This document shows, piece by piece, positions 42,165 to 54,352 of a DNA stretch of 64,000 nucleotides. Each line of letters starts with the position of its first letter. Within the stretch, counting starts at the first letter, position 1. The notes beneath the pieces were generated by a model. The model worked only from the letters and a program-made list of their open reading frames with translations, searched no databases and was not told the origin of the DNA. Source of the stretch: Pratylenchus scribneri (taxonomy: Eukaryota; Nematoda; Chromadorea; Rhabditida; Pratylenchidae); the NCBI GenBank assembly GCA_030063045.1, contig JAQSEB010000031.1, positions 1,488,001 to 1,552,000 of the forward strand. Reading direction: 5' to 3'. The position numbers and the translations under genes are program-made.

Positions 42165-42792
42165 TCATTCGGTTTTTGACGGCCCTGCTTGCTCGAAGTG
42201 AACGAAGATCCTCTTGCGGCATTGTGGTTTCTGCTTGTCCCATAGTTGGCGTGCACTCTGCTGCTGCTGGTCCGGATTTGCCTCGAGCCCATAGATGGAG
42301 AAGTCTGAAAAAAAGGGATTTTAGTGGAATTAAGCAAAAGATGGAAATTAACTCACAATGTGCATCATTCTCAGGAATTTTGGTTTTGTCGGTCCACTGC
42401 AGCATCAACTTAAAAATAAAAATTATTCAAAATTAAGTAGAAAATTATCCGCCCTCTTACCTTGACCGTCGCTTCCTCTCCCGCCTTGAGCAGCCCAACA
42501 GGTGGTCGAATTTTGAACATATCATTGCTGAAAAAATTGGGGAAATTAGTTGAGCTAAAGGTTAAATCAAAACTCACTTTGTGCATTTCACTTTGAATAA
42601 TTGTGGCTTGTCCGTCGGATTTTTGACTGAAAAAGATAAATGTATTTTTGGAATAATAAGAAGGTAGTTAAACTCACTTTTCAACTCCACGAGCACTGGC
42701 TGCTGTTGTCCCTCACTGTAGCGGAATTCAATGCGATCGGCGGGATTCAATTCAAAGACAAGTGGACCATCTCCGCAGGAATTTGTTGCCAT
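42165..42792 (-). CDS. Major Sperm Protein (MSP)-domain protein
   Basis: This is an MSP/VAP-fold protein; single-domain forms are sperm proteins in nematodes and support taxonomic placement. About 150 residues in in-phase exons. The start MATNSCGDGPLVFELNPADR then IEFRYSEG leads to VELKIKNPTDKPQLFKVKCT. Next come FKIRPPVGLLKAGEEATVKV, LQWTDKTKIPENDAHYFSIY and ARQLWDKQKPQCRKRIFVHF ending EQAGPSKTE. The frame chosen for the last exon follows the phase-1 intron and gives the typical KRIFVHFE ending. The alternative frame (TSPSMGSRQ...) is longer but lacks the family motif. A 5' UTR intron lies directly before the ATG. Confidence 0.9.
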
Positions 42793-43464
42793 CTTAAAAT
42801 ACGAAGAAAATTAGAAATTTATTTGGAAATGTAGACTTTGACTTACGTTGATATTTGTTGAACTGCTGCTCTTCGTTGTTGGGTCTTGATGTTGGTAGAT
42901 TTGGTTGTGTCGATGAATGAAACTGCTTAATGAATGTCCTTTAAATAGTTAATTTTGCTAAGAGAAAACATTCGAAGTTAAAGAAATTGTGTACTAGCTA
43001 ATCGATAAAAATAAAAAGTACAGTTATATTTTTGTTCTTGTAATTTAACATTCAATTTGTAGCACAGTAAATTGTTCCATAATCCCTAACAAAAAATAAC
43101 ATTCGCCCCTCCCTATTCCCTAAATCCCTTAATGCCATGTCATGTCATGCCAATTGCCACACCAAACACGATCCATCCATGCCTAGCCTAACAAAATAGG
43201 ACTTTGTGTCTTATTAAATTACATATTGCCAATACAATATTCCGTCTCAGAATGTAAAAGGATGGAAATTGGAAAAGGAAAATGCAAATGCAGAATGAAT
43301 TTATTGTAGCCAAAAAAAAGTAAAATGCTTAATTTTCTGATTTATTATTTGATGGTGGCGAATTCTCTTCGGATTGACCATCTATTTGTGCCTGCTGTTG
43401 AGATGAATCAGCAATTTCGTCAACGGAATTTTGTTTACTTGAGCCCAAACTTTTTCCATTCCCA
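42793..43464. other. Upstream region of the MSP gene and 3' region of AK5
   Basis: This contains a likely 5' UTR exon of the MSP-domain gene (near 42845-42930, followed by GTAAGTC in sense orientation) and AT-rich intergenic sequence up to the AK5 stop. No other gene is seen. Confidence 0.45.
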
Positions 43465-46400
43465 TCATCTAAAATGCGCATTTTGTTTTTTTGTTTTTTT
43501 GCCAATTAAATTGCCTTGAATAAAGAGGGTATTGTCGATTATGGAACAAATTTCTTGGAACACTTTCTCCTCGTTGCTGTCCCCTTCAATCTGTGAATGT
43601 TTGGAATTATTATTTTGTTAAATTGGATCATTAATTGTGCCAAAAATATAGTTATATATATTGGAAGCATGGTTAATTGTAAGTAAAATAAAACAAAATG
43701 GAAGCTGGAAATAGAATTTAAAAGTGAAAGAATGAAGCAGAAAAGGAGAAGAAGCAAAAGTAAGCAAAATGTGCTTCCATTTGAATTTATGGGTTGGGGG
43801 ATGATCTACGGCCTCCCACACAATTCCATTAATAAATTGGCTCCATCAAAAGGCCGTAGACCACACCACCTTTTCATTTTTGTGCATGTCGGCCACAACA
43901 GCACTCTCATCAAATCGTACCACTCTTAATAGTCCTTTGTCGTCAAGGTGTTTGAGCATTGGCAGTGTGTTTTGCTTGAACAAACTCAACCGAACTCGCA
44001 CAACTCCTTCATCATCATCTTTTTAATATTTTAAATTAATTAACAATTCATTCTTCATTTTCTTCCTTACCAGCCCTTTCCGTCCCCTCTTCCTTATCTT
44101 TTCGTCTCCGGAGGGCATCCCGACAGAATTGTTCGGTACAGTCGATCAGAATGGCCAAGTCCAATCGACCCAACTGAATATGGAAGGTTCATTCAAGCCT
44201 TTCTCCTTTCCCCACTTGGGCTTCAATGTCCTCGGCCTGGGGCAATGTTCTTGGATATCCCTCCACCACATAACCCCATCCATTTTGGCCTCTTTCATGC
44301 AATGCCGTGTACAGAAGGTCTCGACAAATCCGCGTGGGGATTGTTTCGCCCGCGTCCATTTTCTTCCCAATTCTTGCCCACAATTCGTCCTCTCCACTTT
44401 GGAGCACTTTTCGCCGGAATAATTCCCCCATTCCCAGGTAAACAAATCCATCGTATTTTCGGGCTACTCGCTGAGCAAATTTCAATTTATTTGAGCCAGG
44501 TGCGCCTATAAGAATGAATTCATTGAGGAATTATGTCATCCAATGAACCAATAATGAGGATGACAGGCGCCTCAGATGGAAGTCCCTTGGGGAAAGTGTC
44601 AGAATCGGTGGAAATTGCGGAATTGACTGCCGGCGATTTGGTTGGAGCAATTTGTCCAGAATCGGCCAATAATTCACGGAATGGTCCTTCAATCAATTAT
44701 TTATCCGACTCTCATCATCAACCAATCCAACCTTCACTCGGTTTTGGAGTCGAAACGGTCGATGACATTCCTTGCCCCTGGGATTTTGCACTTCCTTCCC
44801 TGCTTCTTCCTCCATTTTGAACTTCTTTTTCCTTAATTCCAGCCGATCCCATTTGCCCTCTGCTTTTCTTCTGTTGGCCCGAATTATTCCTCATCGATTC
44901 TTCGGATGTTCGAATTTCTTTTGTGGCCGAGGAGGAGGCAACGCTTTTCACTGTTCCGGCCGAATTTGGTTTTGAAATGATTTTATTGGCTGAAAGGGCA
45001 AAAAAGTGCCAAATTGCCAATTTGAATATCCCTAACCTTCGCCTCGACTTCCCGCCGTGCCCTGCCTTTGGTTGGCCATAATTGGCGGTGACTCCGTTGT
45101 CTTTTCCTCCTTTTCCCCTTCCAATTGGGCATTTTGGGCAGTGGCCAATGCCGAATCTGAATCCATTTACCAATTTGCCCCTTTTAGCATCCCTTTTTCT
45201 TGCCTTCCATTTTCCCATTCATCATTTCCGCATCCCCCGAGGCCATTCCCCCATCCTTTGCTTCAACTCCGGCGGATGAACTTGCCGAAGTGCTCGTCCC
45301 TCCCCCACCTCCTACACCGTTGCTTTTGCCTTTTATGCCTGCTCTCATTGCCCTCAATGCCAATTTTTTCATCCTCTCTATGATCACTGTGTCCTCTTTT
45401 TCGCCGGGAATCAAATGCAAAAGTCGTTGATCATCAAAATATTTGGCACTTGGCAATGTTTTTTGCTTGAATTCATTTATTCGCCGATCAATCACTTCCG
45501 AAAGTAGTCCTCTGCTTTGCATATGTTTCCTCAATACTTCCTCATCATAATCCAAAATCATTGCCATATTCACAGGGCGAACCTTGAAGGAGTGAATGTC
45601 CCGAAAATGCATTCCTCTTTAACTCACATTTCGTTCGAAATCCTCAACTTGTTTTGCCTCCCTTGGAAATCCCTCGAGAAAATAGGCACGCGCATTTGGA
45701 TGCTTTCCCATTTCGGCCTTCACCAATTGTTGGGCCAATTCATTTGGGATTAATTCGCCACGTTGGTATCGTTCTGCCGCAATTCGCCATTCCTGCATTC
45801 TGTCCTTGTAGCGGGCAATGGCCGTCCTCACCAAATCCTTTTTATTCAATGTAAAAATTAACAACTTGCGATTGCAAATTCTAAGTTGTAATTGTAATTC
45901 TAAGTTGTAATTGCGATTGTAATTGTAAATTCTAAGTTGTAATTGTAATTGTAAATTCTAAATTGTAATTGTAAATTCTAAGTTGTAATTGTAATTGTAA
46001 ATTCTAAGTTGTAATTGTAATTGTAAATTCTAAATTGTAATTGTAAATTCTAAGTTGTAATTGCGATTGTAATTGTAAATTCTAAATTGTAATTGCGATT
46101 GTAATTGTAAAATCTAAGTTGTAATTGTAATTGTAAATTCTAAATTGTAATTGTAAATTCTAAGTTGTAATTGTAATTGTAAATTCTAAGTTGTAATTGC
46201 GATTGTAATTGTAAATTCTAAGTTGTAATTGCGATTGTAATTGTAAATTCTAAGTTGTAATTGCGATTGTAATTGTAAATTCTAAGTTGTAATTGCGATT
46301 GTAATTGTAAATTCTAAGTTGTAATTGCGATTGTAATTGTAAATTCTAAGTTGTAATTGCGATTGTAATTGTAAATTCTAAGTTGTAATTGCGATTGTAA

Positions 46401-48513
46401 TTGTAAATTCTAAGTTGTAATTGCGATTGTAATTGTAAAATCTAAGTTGTAATTGTAATTGTAAATTCTAAATTGTAATTGTAAATTCTAAGTTGTAATT
46501 GCGATTGTAATTGTAAAATCTAAGTTGTAATTGTAATTGTAAATTCTAAATTGTAATTGTAAATTCTAAGTTGTAATTGTAATTGTAGTAAATTCTAAGT
46601 TGTAATTGCGATTGTAATTATAATTCTAAGTTGTAATTGCGATTGTAATTGTAAATTCTTCTAAGTTGCAATTGTAATTGTAATTCTAAGTTGTAATTGC
46701 GATTGCAAATTCTAATTTGTAATTGTAATTGCAATTGTAATTGTAAATTCTAAGTTGTAATAATAATAATTTAATTAAATTTGGCCTCTCACCGGCATGC
46801 AAATATGTACCAATCCTTCCGCCCTCAATTGTTCTTGCAATTGGGCCGCATATCTTGTTTTTCCTCCACCCGGACCACCTCAAAATTGTTCAACCCATTC
46901 AATTTTAGGCCAATATTTCCCTTTTCGTACCCATAAAAAGAATGATTGGGGCATCCGGCGAAATTTGGGCATTTTGTGCCAATTGAGCAAGGGAATTGGG
47001 CCGCATTTGTGAGGATGAGGAAGGCGAACCACCGAACTTCTCGGCTGAATGCGAATTTTGACGACTTCTGCCACCATTTTGTTGATTTTGGGAAGGGCTA
47101 AATTCATTCACAAATTGAGTGGAATCAGAAAGCGATTTATTGCTAATATAAGGGAAAACGGAAAATTGCAAGAAGGAAATAACAATAATAAAGTGAATCC
47201 ACAACAATGGATAGAATGATAATTGTTTTCTTTTTATTTTCCTTCATTGCCGCAGGTGGTCTTCAATTCCTCCTCCTTCCATTCCGTTGAAGTCGATGGC
47301 AATTTTTCCTCCTTTCTTTGGTGGGTAAGAAAGGTTTACAGTACAGTATAATATGATGAGCCCAGCAGAAATTGTGGATTTTAATGATTGATAACAGCAG
47401 AAAGAAAAAGAAGAATGTGAAATGTCCCCAAGCAAAATGCTCCCATTTTTAATTTTGCTTACTTTTTTCTGGACGGATGGCTTGAATCTCTGCCACTGGA
47501 CCCTTTTGCCGCATTGCTAGTTGCGGTCGTGTTGATTCGGGCCTTGGCTGAATTACAATATTTAAAAAATTAATTTCCTTTTTTATTCCCTCAAATTATC
47601 CAAAAAATTTTGTTTTCCCCTAAAATTCCATTGTTTTTATTTTTGAAAACCCATTTTTGGGAAATAGAGGGAAGAGGGAAGTCACGCACGTTCCCAGTCG
47701 GGCACAGTCAACCGAGCCAAACATCTGGACCGACTCATCGTCTTTTTGGCATAATATGGATTTTTTGGATAAATTTATTTGGGGCAGTGGAAAATAATGA
47801 GGGAATTGGCCTTTCTTTTCATAAAAAGGGGGACTAGGACTATTCTTTTTGAATGAGGGAAATATGCACCAACAAAGGGAATTTGGCCCCGGAAACAATT
47901 TTGTGGCACCGCTCATCTGAAAAAAACATCCCCTTTCCTCCTCAATTTCCCTCTTTGTACTTTTTATTTCTATTTTCCCGCACTTTGTGTGAGTGGGCCC
48001 AATTTTCATGGGATCAATGCTTTTTAGGAGGGAATGGCCATAACAAAAAATATTCCCCAACCTTGGTCCGCCTCTCCTCCGCCCCCGGCCGTTTTTCTCA
48101 ACATTCCGCCGCCTCCTCCCGCCTTGATTGCGTTCTCGGCCGCGGCCCTGGCCTCCGGCTCCACAAAGGAATCCCTCAATTTTTGTTTTGTTCTTTTTTG
48201 TTTTTCCCCATTAAAATTACCACTTCAATACAAGCCCTGGATTTTGGCGGACTTTTGCGATGCTGGATTCCAGGAATTGGATTGGATCATTTGGTCGATT
48301 GTAGATTAGGCCGGTCATCAAACCCTAAGGCAAAATTCGAATTGAAAATGGCTTTTTATGGAAATTGCAATAGAAAAGGCTTTTGGGAACAATTTTTTGG
48401 TCCAATGAATGGAAAATTGGTGGCCAATTTTGCCTCTCTGTGGGTGGACGAATTACCTCGAAAAGTTGGGGGATTGAATGTTCCTGCAAATAGCGTTTTG
48501 CTTCAGCCCCCAT
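43465..48513 (-). CDS. AK5: Adenylate kinase 5-like protein, two AK domains
   Basis: This is a nucleotide kinase interconverting AMP, ADP and ATP. The N-terminus MGAEAKRYLQEHSIPQLFE then GLMTGLIYNRPNDPIQFLES matches the R2D2/RIIa-like start of AK5. Exons include 48457-48513, 48221-48324, 48062-48174, 47463-47547, 46931-47142, 46793-46878, 45628-45837 and 45204-45582. Domain 1 has IILFMGGPGGGKTRYAAQLQ (P-loop), ARAYFLEGFPREAKQVEDFE and LDYDEEVLRKHMQSRGL. A long Ser/Gly-rich linker follows. Domain 2 has VILIIGAPGSNKLKFAQRVA, VVEGYPRTLPQAEDIEAQ, LAILIDCTEQFC and SLFKQNTLPMLKHLDDKGLL. Its P-loop lacks the catalytic Gly-Lys-Gly/Ser/Thr, so this domain may be inactive. It ends QNAHFR. Intron 6 carries minisatellite array 3, and one linker intron uses a GC donor. 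Confidence 0.88.
45868..46762 (-). repeat. 32-bp minisatellite array 3, inside AK5 intron 6
   Basis: This is the reverse complement of the unit in arrays 1 and 2, reading AATTCTAAGTTGTAATTGCG then ATTGTAATTGTA on the plus strand, about 27 copies with variants. The short GTAAATTCTAAATTGTAATT type is common here. It fills almost the whole 955-bp intron (45838-46792) between the P-loop exon and the next AK exon. In gene sense (minus strand) it has the same unit orientation that arrays 1 and 2 have on the plus strand. Confidence 0.95.
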
Positions 48514-49394
48514 TCCTGGCCTTCAGCAATGCTTCTCACTGAAATTAAAATAATAAATAAATATATTATTATTTAAAATGGATCCAAAGGTTGTCAATTT
48601 TAGCGTGTCAATTCACGAATAAAATGGCCTGAGGGGAAGGAAGGAAATGGTTGAAGGGATTCATCTGGTTTATTTATTCTCAACAACATCCGTGACTTTA
48701 TGCCGGGGATTTGCTCCATTTTGCTTGCGCATTTTGCCCAAATCCCCGTAATATCCAAATCCGCTTATCCTTCCCAATTTTGGGGATGGCATGGCCCCTC
48801 CTCCCCCCATTCATTCATTTTCCTAATTAAAGGACATTGAGGAGGGATGAAACCCCCAAAAGGCAATGATGGAAAAGATGAGGAAAAAGGGAGGAGGAAA
48901 GGAGGAGGACATTTGGGGTATTGGCGTGCGCAGAGTTACCATGGAAATTATTAAAATATTAAAAGAGGGGAATAATATATGAAAATGGAATTTATGGAGG
49001 AGGGAAGGGGGTGGGGGAGAAATCCATGGTGGTGGATCTGCCAAAAAGTGATTAAATTGAGTGGTTTTGGAAAAGGGATTAGGCACGGCTAAGCATTTTT
49101 ATTCTGGTTGATGGATTGGAGTGACTATTACAAATTATTTTCGGCAATATAAACAACAAAAAACATTAATAAATGAGAAATTGAATTAAGCAATTTTGAG
49201 GAGGGGGGAATTAATTGTTGGATGATTGGCTAATTTTGCACGAATTCAAATGGATATGATGGGAATAATGTTTTGAAGGGGTTGAGACTATATAATTCGT
49301 TGTTTGGGAAGAAATATGCAAATTTGACTAAAAAGGCGAACAAAATGGGAGGAGAATAAGCTGCTTTTGATTATTTCTTTTCTTCTTCTTTCTT
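48514..49394. other. Intergenic region between AK5 and the actin-related gene
   Basis: About 880 bp without a supported gene. It holds purine/pyrimidine-skewed patches (GGAGGAAAGGAGGAGG near 48890) and AT-rich sequence. It should contain the AK5 promoter and the 3' end of the actin-related gene. Confidence 0.45.
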
Positions 49395-51573
49395 TTAAGT
49401 CGTTGAACTCATTCTTCGCAAATAATCGCCCAAATCCGCCTCACCGACGCAACATTTTGGGAATTCTTCGGCTGCTCCAATCAAATGTGCACCCAAATAG
49501 GCAGAATGTCGTCGCCATGGACTATTCAACACCTTCAAATTTAAATATTAATTTTGAATAAAAACGAATTTAAATTGACCTGGACTGGAATAGTTTGGGG
49601 CACCAATCTGGCCAATTCCTTCTCCAACCTTTCCGCCAATCCTCGAAGCAAAGATGTGCCACCGGTCAAATAAATTGCCCTTGAAAATTAATACAATAAT
49701 TTAATCCAATTTTTTAATAAAATGAACCGATAAAGTGGTCGCCGACTGTCGATTGGGCACCGTTGAATGGCCTCATTGACCAATTGGTGCAATCCCCCAA
49801 TTCCATCCATTCCCCACATTGACGGATTGAAAAGGCCTTCCACAACGGCGAATCTTGTTTCGGCGTCGATTTGAATGGAAATTGATTTGCCGGCAATTTT
49901 CAATTCAACTATTTCATTTTTTGCTGTTCCTTTCTTCCTTTGTTCTGCCTCAAATCCATCCGAGGCCACAAAACAATTCTAAATATTTTAATTAATTCTC
50001 CGAACAAAATAAATTAATTCAACCTTTTCGATAATGTATCGAAGTAAAATTTCCTTCCCAATTTCATCATTTTGTTCGCCCAATGCACTTTTTAAATCAA
50101 TTCTTTTGGCCAATTCCTGCCGAATTTGTTTTGCTCCAAATGCCAATGGTTGCACCGCTTCGTCGACCACAAATTCGTCGATGACCGGAACAATGGAAAA
50201 ATGTTCGCCCAATTCGACCACAACACCGGTGGTCACATCGTAGGAATAGAGGACCAGGCTGGGTTGCCGGACAATGCTCACATTTTTATATCCCAATTTT
50301 GTTTTGTCCAATAACATTTTCAACATTTCCGTTGCTGCCAAAATGTCCATATGTTGGGGGATTGAGAGAAGTACCTAAAACATTGATTGAATTATATTTT
50401 TATTTTGGATTAAACAAACCGAATATTCCTTCACTCTCAATCGAATATCCATTGAATTTGCCTGTTCAATTGCATTTTCCTTTATTTTTTGCAAAAGTGC
50501 AACCAATGAAGGCCTTTCCAGCCGTGTTCCATCTTCATCAATCTTATTTATAAAATCCTTTATTTTAATTGAATTTAATTTTAGATAACCTGAATTGGTT
50601 GAATTAATTGGCATTTTCCTCCTTTGCCGAGTGCCTCAATTCCGGCCACAATTTTGCCATTCTCCTCCACAACCGCACATTGGGCTGGGATGAAAGTGTG
50701 CGGCAATGATGGTTTTTGGGTCAGAATTCCGGCACGAATTGATTGATTGCCCAATTCAATCAATAAAACTTTCTTAATTTAAAATTTTAATTAATAAATT
50801 TTTTCCCAAAAAATTACATTTGTTCGGTGTGGGATTGGCGGGAAAATTGGTTGAATGTAGGCGTCGACAAGGGCAGAGCCAGAATGGCTGAGCAAAGTCT
50901 GAAAATGGGTGTTAAAATGAAAAAAGGCAAAAATAATACTTGATGCCATTTCTCAAAAACATTTGATGGAACTTTCACTTTCTTAAAGAACAAATTGTTG
51001 GGAATATATTTTAATTCTTTTTCAAACCAAATGTGCATTTTCCTTGCCGCCTTTAACTTGAATTGTCCAATCCTCTTTGTTCGCCTTCACTTCGGCTCCG
51101 GTCAATAAAATATCCGAAATTGGATGTTCATCGGCACAATGGCTCTAAAGAGCAAATAATTATTTTTTTCCTCAAATTATTCATTATTGACTGACCGCAA
51201 ACCATTGGAATCGTCCATCTTTTATCCGAAAATAAAGTCGTTTCCATAATTGATCCGGATCCACTTCGTTCTCATTGTACATCTTCATTCAAAAATGAAT
51301 TAATTGATCCATTATTTATTAATGGAATTACCTCCAAATGACCTGAAAAATATTTTATTATTTTAATTTATCCAAAAATTAGCACCAACCTTCCATTGGA
51401 ATATATCTTCTATGCTCCACAAATGGATTCCAGTCAACCTAGAATTATAAAAATTACAAAATTTCATTGTTATTTTTAACCTTGAAAAGTTCATTTGTTA
51501 TCCAATTAAATGGCAATTCCACTTCTTCTCCCGTTGAAATTCCATTTGATAAATTATTTTGTTGATCCATCAT
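49395..51573 (-). CDS. Actin-related protein (ARP10/ARP11-like) with N-terminal PH-like region
   Basis: The N-terminal part reads MMDQQNNLSNG, NWITNELFKVDWNPFVEHRR, then DQLWKRLYFRIKDGRFQWFA, DEHPISDILLTGAEVKANKE and DWTIQVKAARKMHIWFEKEL. This pattern is like a pleckstrin-homology fold. After more exons it passes in phase into an actin-like ATPase fold: VLLIELGNQSIRAGILTQKP, SIPQHMDILAATEMLKMLLD, SLVLYSYDVTTGVVVELGEH, EAIQRCPIDSRRPLYR, AIYLTGGTSLLRGLAERLEK and NSPWRRHSAYLGAHLIGAAE. It ends RRMSSTT. IQRCPIDSR plus TGGTSLL resembles the dynactin subunit ACTR10 but is too diverged to be sure. That front and actin parts form one gene rests on continuous splicing with no stop or promoter-sized gap. 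Confidence 0.75.
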
Positions 51574-52034
51574 TCTCGAATTTACTGAAAAAATATTATT
51601 TATAAATTCTCGAATGAATATTTTTAATGGAAAAAAAGGAAGGGGATGCCGCCGATTGTTAGATAATGCGGGGTAATTGGAGGATTCCTTATTTTTTTTC
51701 AACTGAGAGAATTGCGTAAACAAAATATTTGAAGAGGCCTTTGCTCATTTTTTCGGCAGCTTATTTTCTATCTATTACCCGCACAGGTGGGAAAGAATTG
51801 ATGAATAATAGAATAACAACTCAAGAAGAAAAAAAATCACTCTCATTCAAGAATTATTAGGGCGTAAAATAATTATAAAAAAGGCATTTGTACGAAAATT
51901 CGGTTAAATTATATAAATAAAAATATTTATAAATCTTTTATTAAAATAATAAATAGCACTTTTAATTTGTAATCACATAATATTAAAATTATATCATCAA
52001 AATAAATATATCACATATGAAGCCGTAAATTTAT
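51574..52034. other. Intergenic region upstream of the actin-related gene
   Basis: AT-rich, about 460 bp, with no supported gene. It contains the acceptor-like TTTTTTCAG just before the actin-related ATG (minus strand) and the BCKDHA 3' region. Confidence 0.45.
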
Positions 52035-53689
52035 TTAATTCTTCTCAAAATTTTCCAGCTGTGAATAATGTTCGCCATATTCCGCCAAATGTTCCTGGAG
52101 TTGAATTTTCTGTCTCTAAAATGATTTAAATTAATTTATTTATTACAATTTTATACTTCAAGGGATTCAGGCAATTCGGCATAAACATCTTCAAAAAGTT
52201 CTTCCGGTGAAAGTTTTTTCACTTTTTCGGCACGGGCGAATGCCTCCATCACTTGCTTTTTCATCTAATCCAAAATGAATTTGAATTAATAAAAACTTTG
52301 AATCAAATACCGAATTAATCCATTCCTTGTCCTGTTCTTGATTCCACCAACCTTTATCCTCCAAAAATCGTCGATATCGCAAAATTGGAAAGTCCATTTC
52401 GGTCCATTCCTGCACTTCTTGGGATGACCTAAATTACAATAATTAATTATTATTTTCCAATTCATTAATTAATTAACCGATATGCAGACGAATCATCCGA
52501 TGTTGAATGATGGCCCAATCGATATGTCATTGCCTCAATCATGACTGGTTTATTTGTCAAGGCCAATTGGCGGGCAGCTGATGTGGCATTATAAACAGCG
52601 AATGGGTCATTGCCATCAACCCGAATTGTGTGCAGTCCATAGCCAATTCCTTTCCCAGCAATTCCATCACCGGAATATTGCTCGGTTGTGGGCGTGGAAA
52701 TTGCATAACCATTGTTGCGGCAGAAAAATATAATTGGGCATTTCTGGAATATTTTTTTAAATTAAATTTTAATTCCCTCTTTGGATACCAGAGTAGCAGC
52801 AAAATTGAACGCAGCATGAGCATCCCCTTCAGATGCGGCCCCTTCGCCAAAATATACACAAACAATTCGTTGTTCACTAATTGGTTTTGTCGAATTCGAT
52901 AATTTGAATGAGTAAGCAGATCCAACAGCCTGGGGTAATTGAGTGGTTAATGGCGAACTTATTGTCACAAAATTTAAATCTGCTGCTCCATAATGAACCG
53001 GCATTTGTTTTCCTTTTCCTTTAAATAAGCAAATAATATTATTAATTAAATTAAATGAATGGATTTGCTTACCTTTATCAAATTTATTTCCATAACATTG
53101 ATTCATGCATTGATCCAGTGTAAATCCACGCCAAAGCAAAACCCCTAATTCTCTGTATTGCCCATAAATTAAATCCCAAAATTCCAATGCAGCTGCCGAT
53201 CCCATATGTGAAGCCTGTTTTATTTTTTTTAATTAATTTATTATTTATATATTGAATTAACCTCTTCCCCATAATTGGTCATGTAAAAAGAAATTCGACC
53301 CTGTCGCTGTGATTCGTATAGAATTTTGTCCATTGTATTCAACTTTGTCATTTCTTTATAAATTTTCTGTGCGATTTCAATGGAAAATGGACATTCGCCA
53401 TGAATGAATTTTCCGTCAGAATTTATGCATCTATAAATTGGAATCGCATCTTCTGATCCATAGTCACGAAATTCCAATTTATTGGTGAATTGGACCTAAT
53501 TATATGTAGTAGAAAGTAATAGAATTAAATGGTAAAAATCACCTGCTTTTTGCCGAGATATTTCAATGCAAATTCATGTAATTTGAATTCATCTGCCTTT
53601 TCTACATTCCCACTCTTGATAATATTGCTCGATGAAAATTGTCTATTAAATATTCGAATGCATTTTTTGTATTTAATCAGATTAATCAT
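52035..53689 (-). CDS. BCKDHA: Branched-chain 2-oxoacid dehydrogenase E1 alpha
   Basis: This is the thiamine-diphosphate-dependent E1 alpha subunit of the mitochondrial complex that degrades keto acids from Leu, Ile and Val. The N-terminus [20 protein letters not shown] is a presequence. The conserved body has [66 protein letters not shown], and the ThDP motif [20 protein letters not shown] leading to [12 protein letters not shown]. The regulatory phosphorylation loop [16 protein letters not shown] is intact. The end reads [16 protein letters not shown]. The length fits the family. Start: ATG at 53689, ten bases after acceptor-like TTTTTACAG. Confidence 0.96.
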
Positions 53690-54064
53690 GCTTAATTTTC
53701 TGTAAAAATGAAAGAAGGCAATTTATTATTTGCATTAAACGCATTCTATTTGGAACGAAAAACGGTTTTTAAATGGCCAATATCCATCAAAATATGTGAA
53801 ATTATATACCTAATTGTATATTTGGATAAAATTTGTGGGAAATGGGCTGAAGGAAAGTCAAAGAAATACTGAGGCCACAATGAATTGAGGCAAATTTTAC
53901 GCAAATCCGAAATTGGATTATTCAAATTAAAACTTTATATTTCCCAAATTAATTATAAATAATTTTTACATATAAAATTGTTTGTTCATAAATTCACATC
54001 ACACATGTTTTCTTCCCTCTTTTCTTTAATTCATTCTCATTGTTTCTACCATGTTTCTACCACT
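53690..54064. other. Intergenic region upstream of BCKDHA
   Basis: AT-rich, no open frame of note. It carries the trans-splice-like acceptor of BCKDHA at its left end and the 3' region of the Arg/Glu-rich gene at its right. Confidence 0.4.
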
Positions 54065-54352
54065 TCAATTTCCATTTCCATCTTGGTCATTATTACCACG
54101 TCGGAGCTGTCGAGCGCGGTAGTTAGCCACATTACGACGAATACGTTCCCTCTGCCTATGTTGCTCATCCAATCGCCCATTCCAATAAACAGTCCGATTT
54201 CGCCAACGCTCCCGTTCAAGTTCCTGAGCAAGTTGTTGACGTTCCCTTTCAAGTTCTTCTCTTTGCCTTCTATTTTCTTCCTCCATTTGCCGGATAGCCT
54301 CATCACGACGTCTTTTTTCTTCTCGTTCGCGTTCTGAATCCGAAGATGACAT
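54065..54352 (-). CDS. Arg/Glu-rich coiled-coil protein, paralogue 1
   Basis: A single-exon frame of 95 residues, starting MSSSDSEREREEKRRRDEAI. The body is almost entirely Arg, Glu and Gln in heptad-like order (EENRRQREELERERQQLAQE), followed by WRNRTVYWNGRLDEQHRQR and a tail RRGNNDQDGNGN. No signal peptide or catalytic motif is seen. A paralogue with the same start lies 0.8 kb away on the same strand with matching upstream DNA. The function is unknown; a soluble coiled coil is the only safe reading. Confidence 0.6.
   Translation of the reverse strand: MSSSDSEREREEKRRRDEAIRQMEEENRRQREELERERQQLAQELERERWRNRTVYWNGRLDEQHRQRERIRRNVANYRARQLRRGNNDQDGNGN

Noticed and set aside
42107..42337. Alternative last exon frame of the MSP gene (TSPSMGSRQ...)
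   Set aside because: The phase-1 intron leads into the other frame, which gives the family ending KRIFVHFE.
45619..45864. Separate small gene starting MLIFTLNKKDLVRTA
   Set aside because: It is an internal AK5 exon (45628-45837) plus intron sequence; the acceptor AAAAAG|GATTTG is evident.
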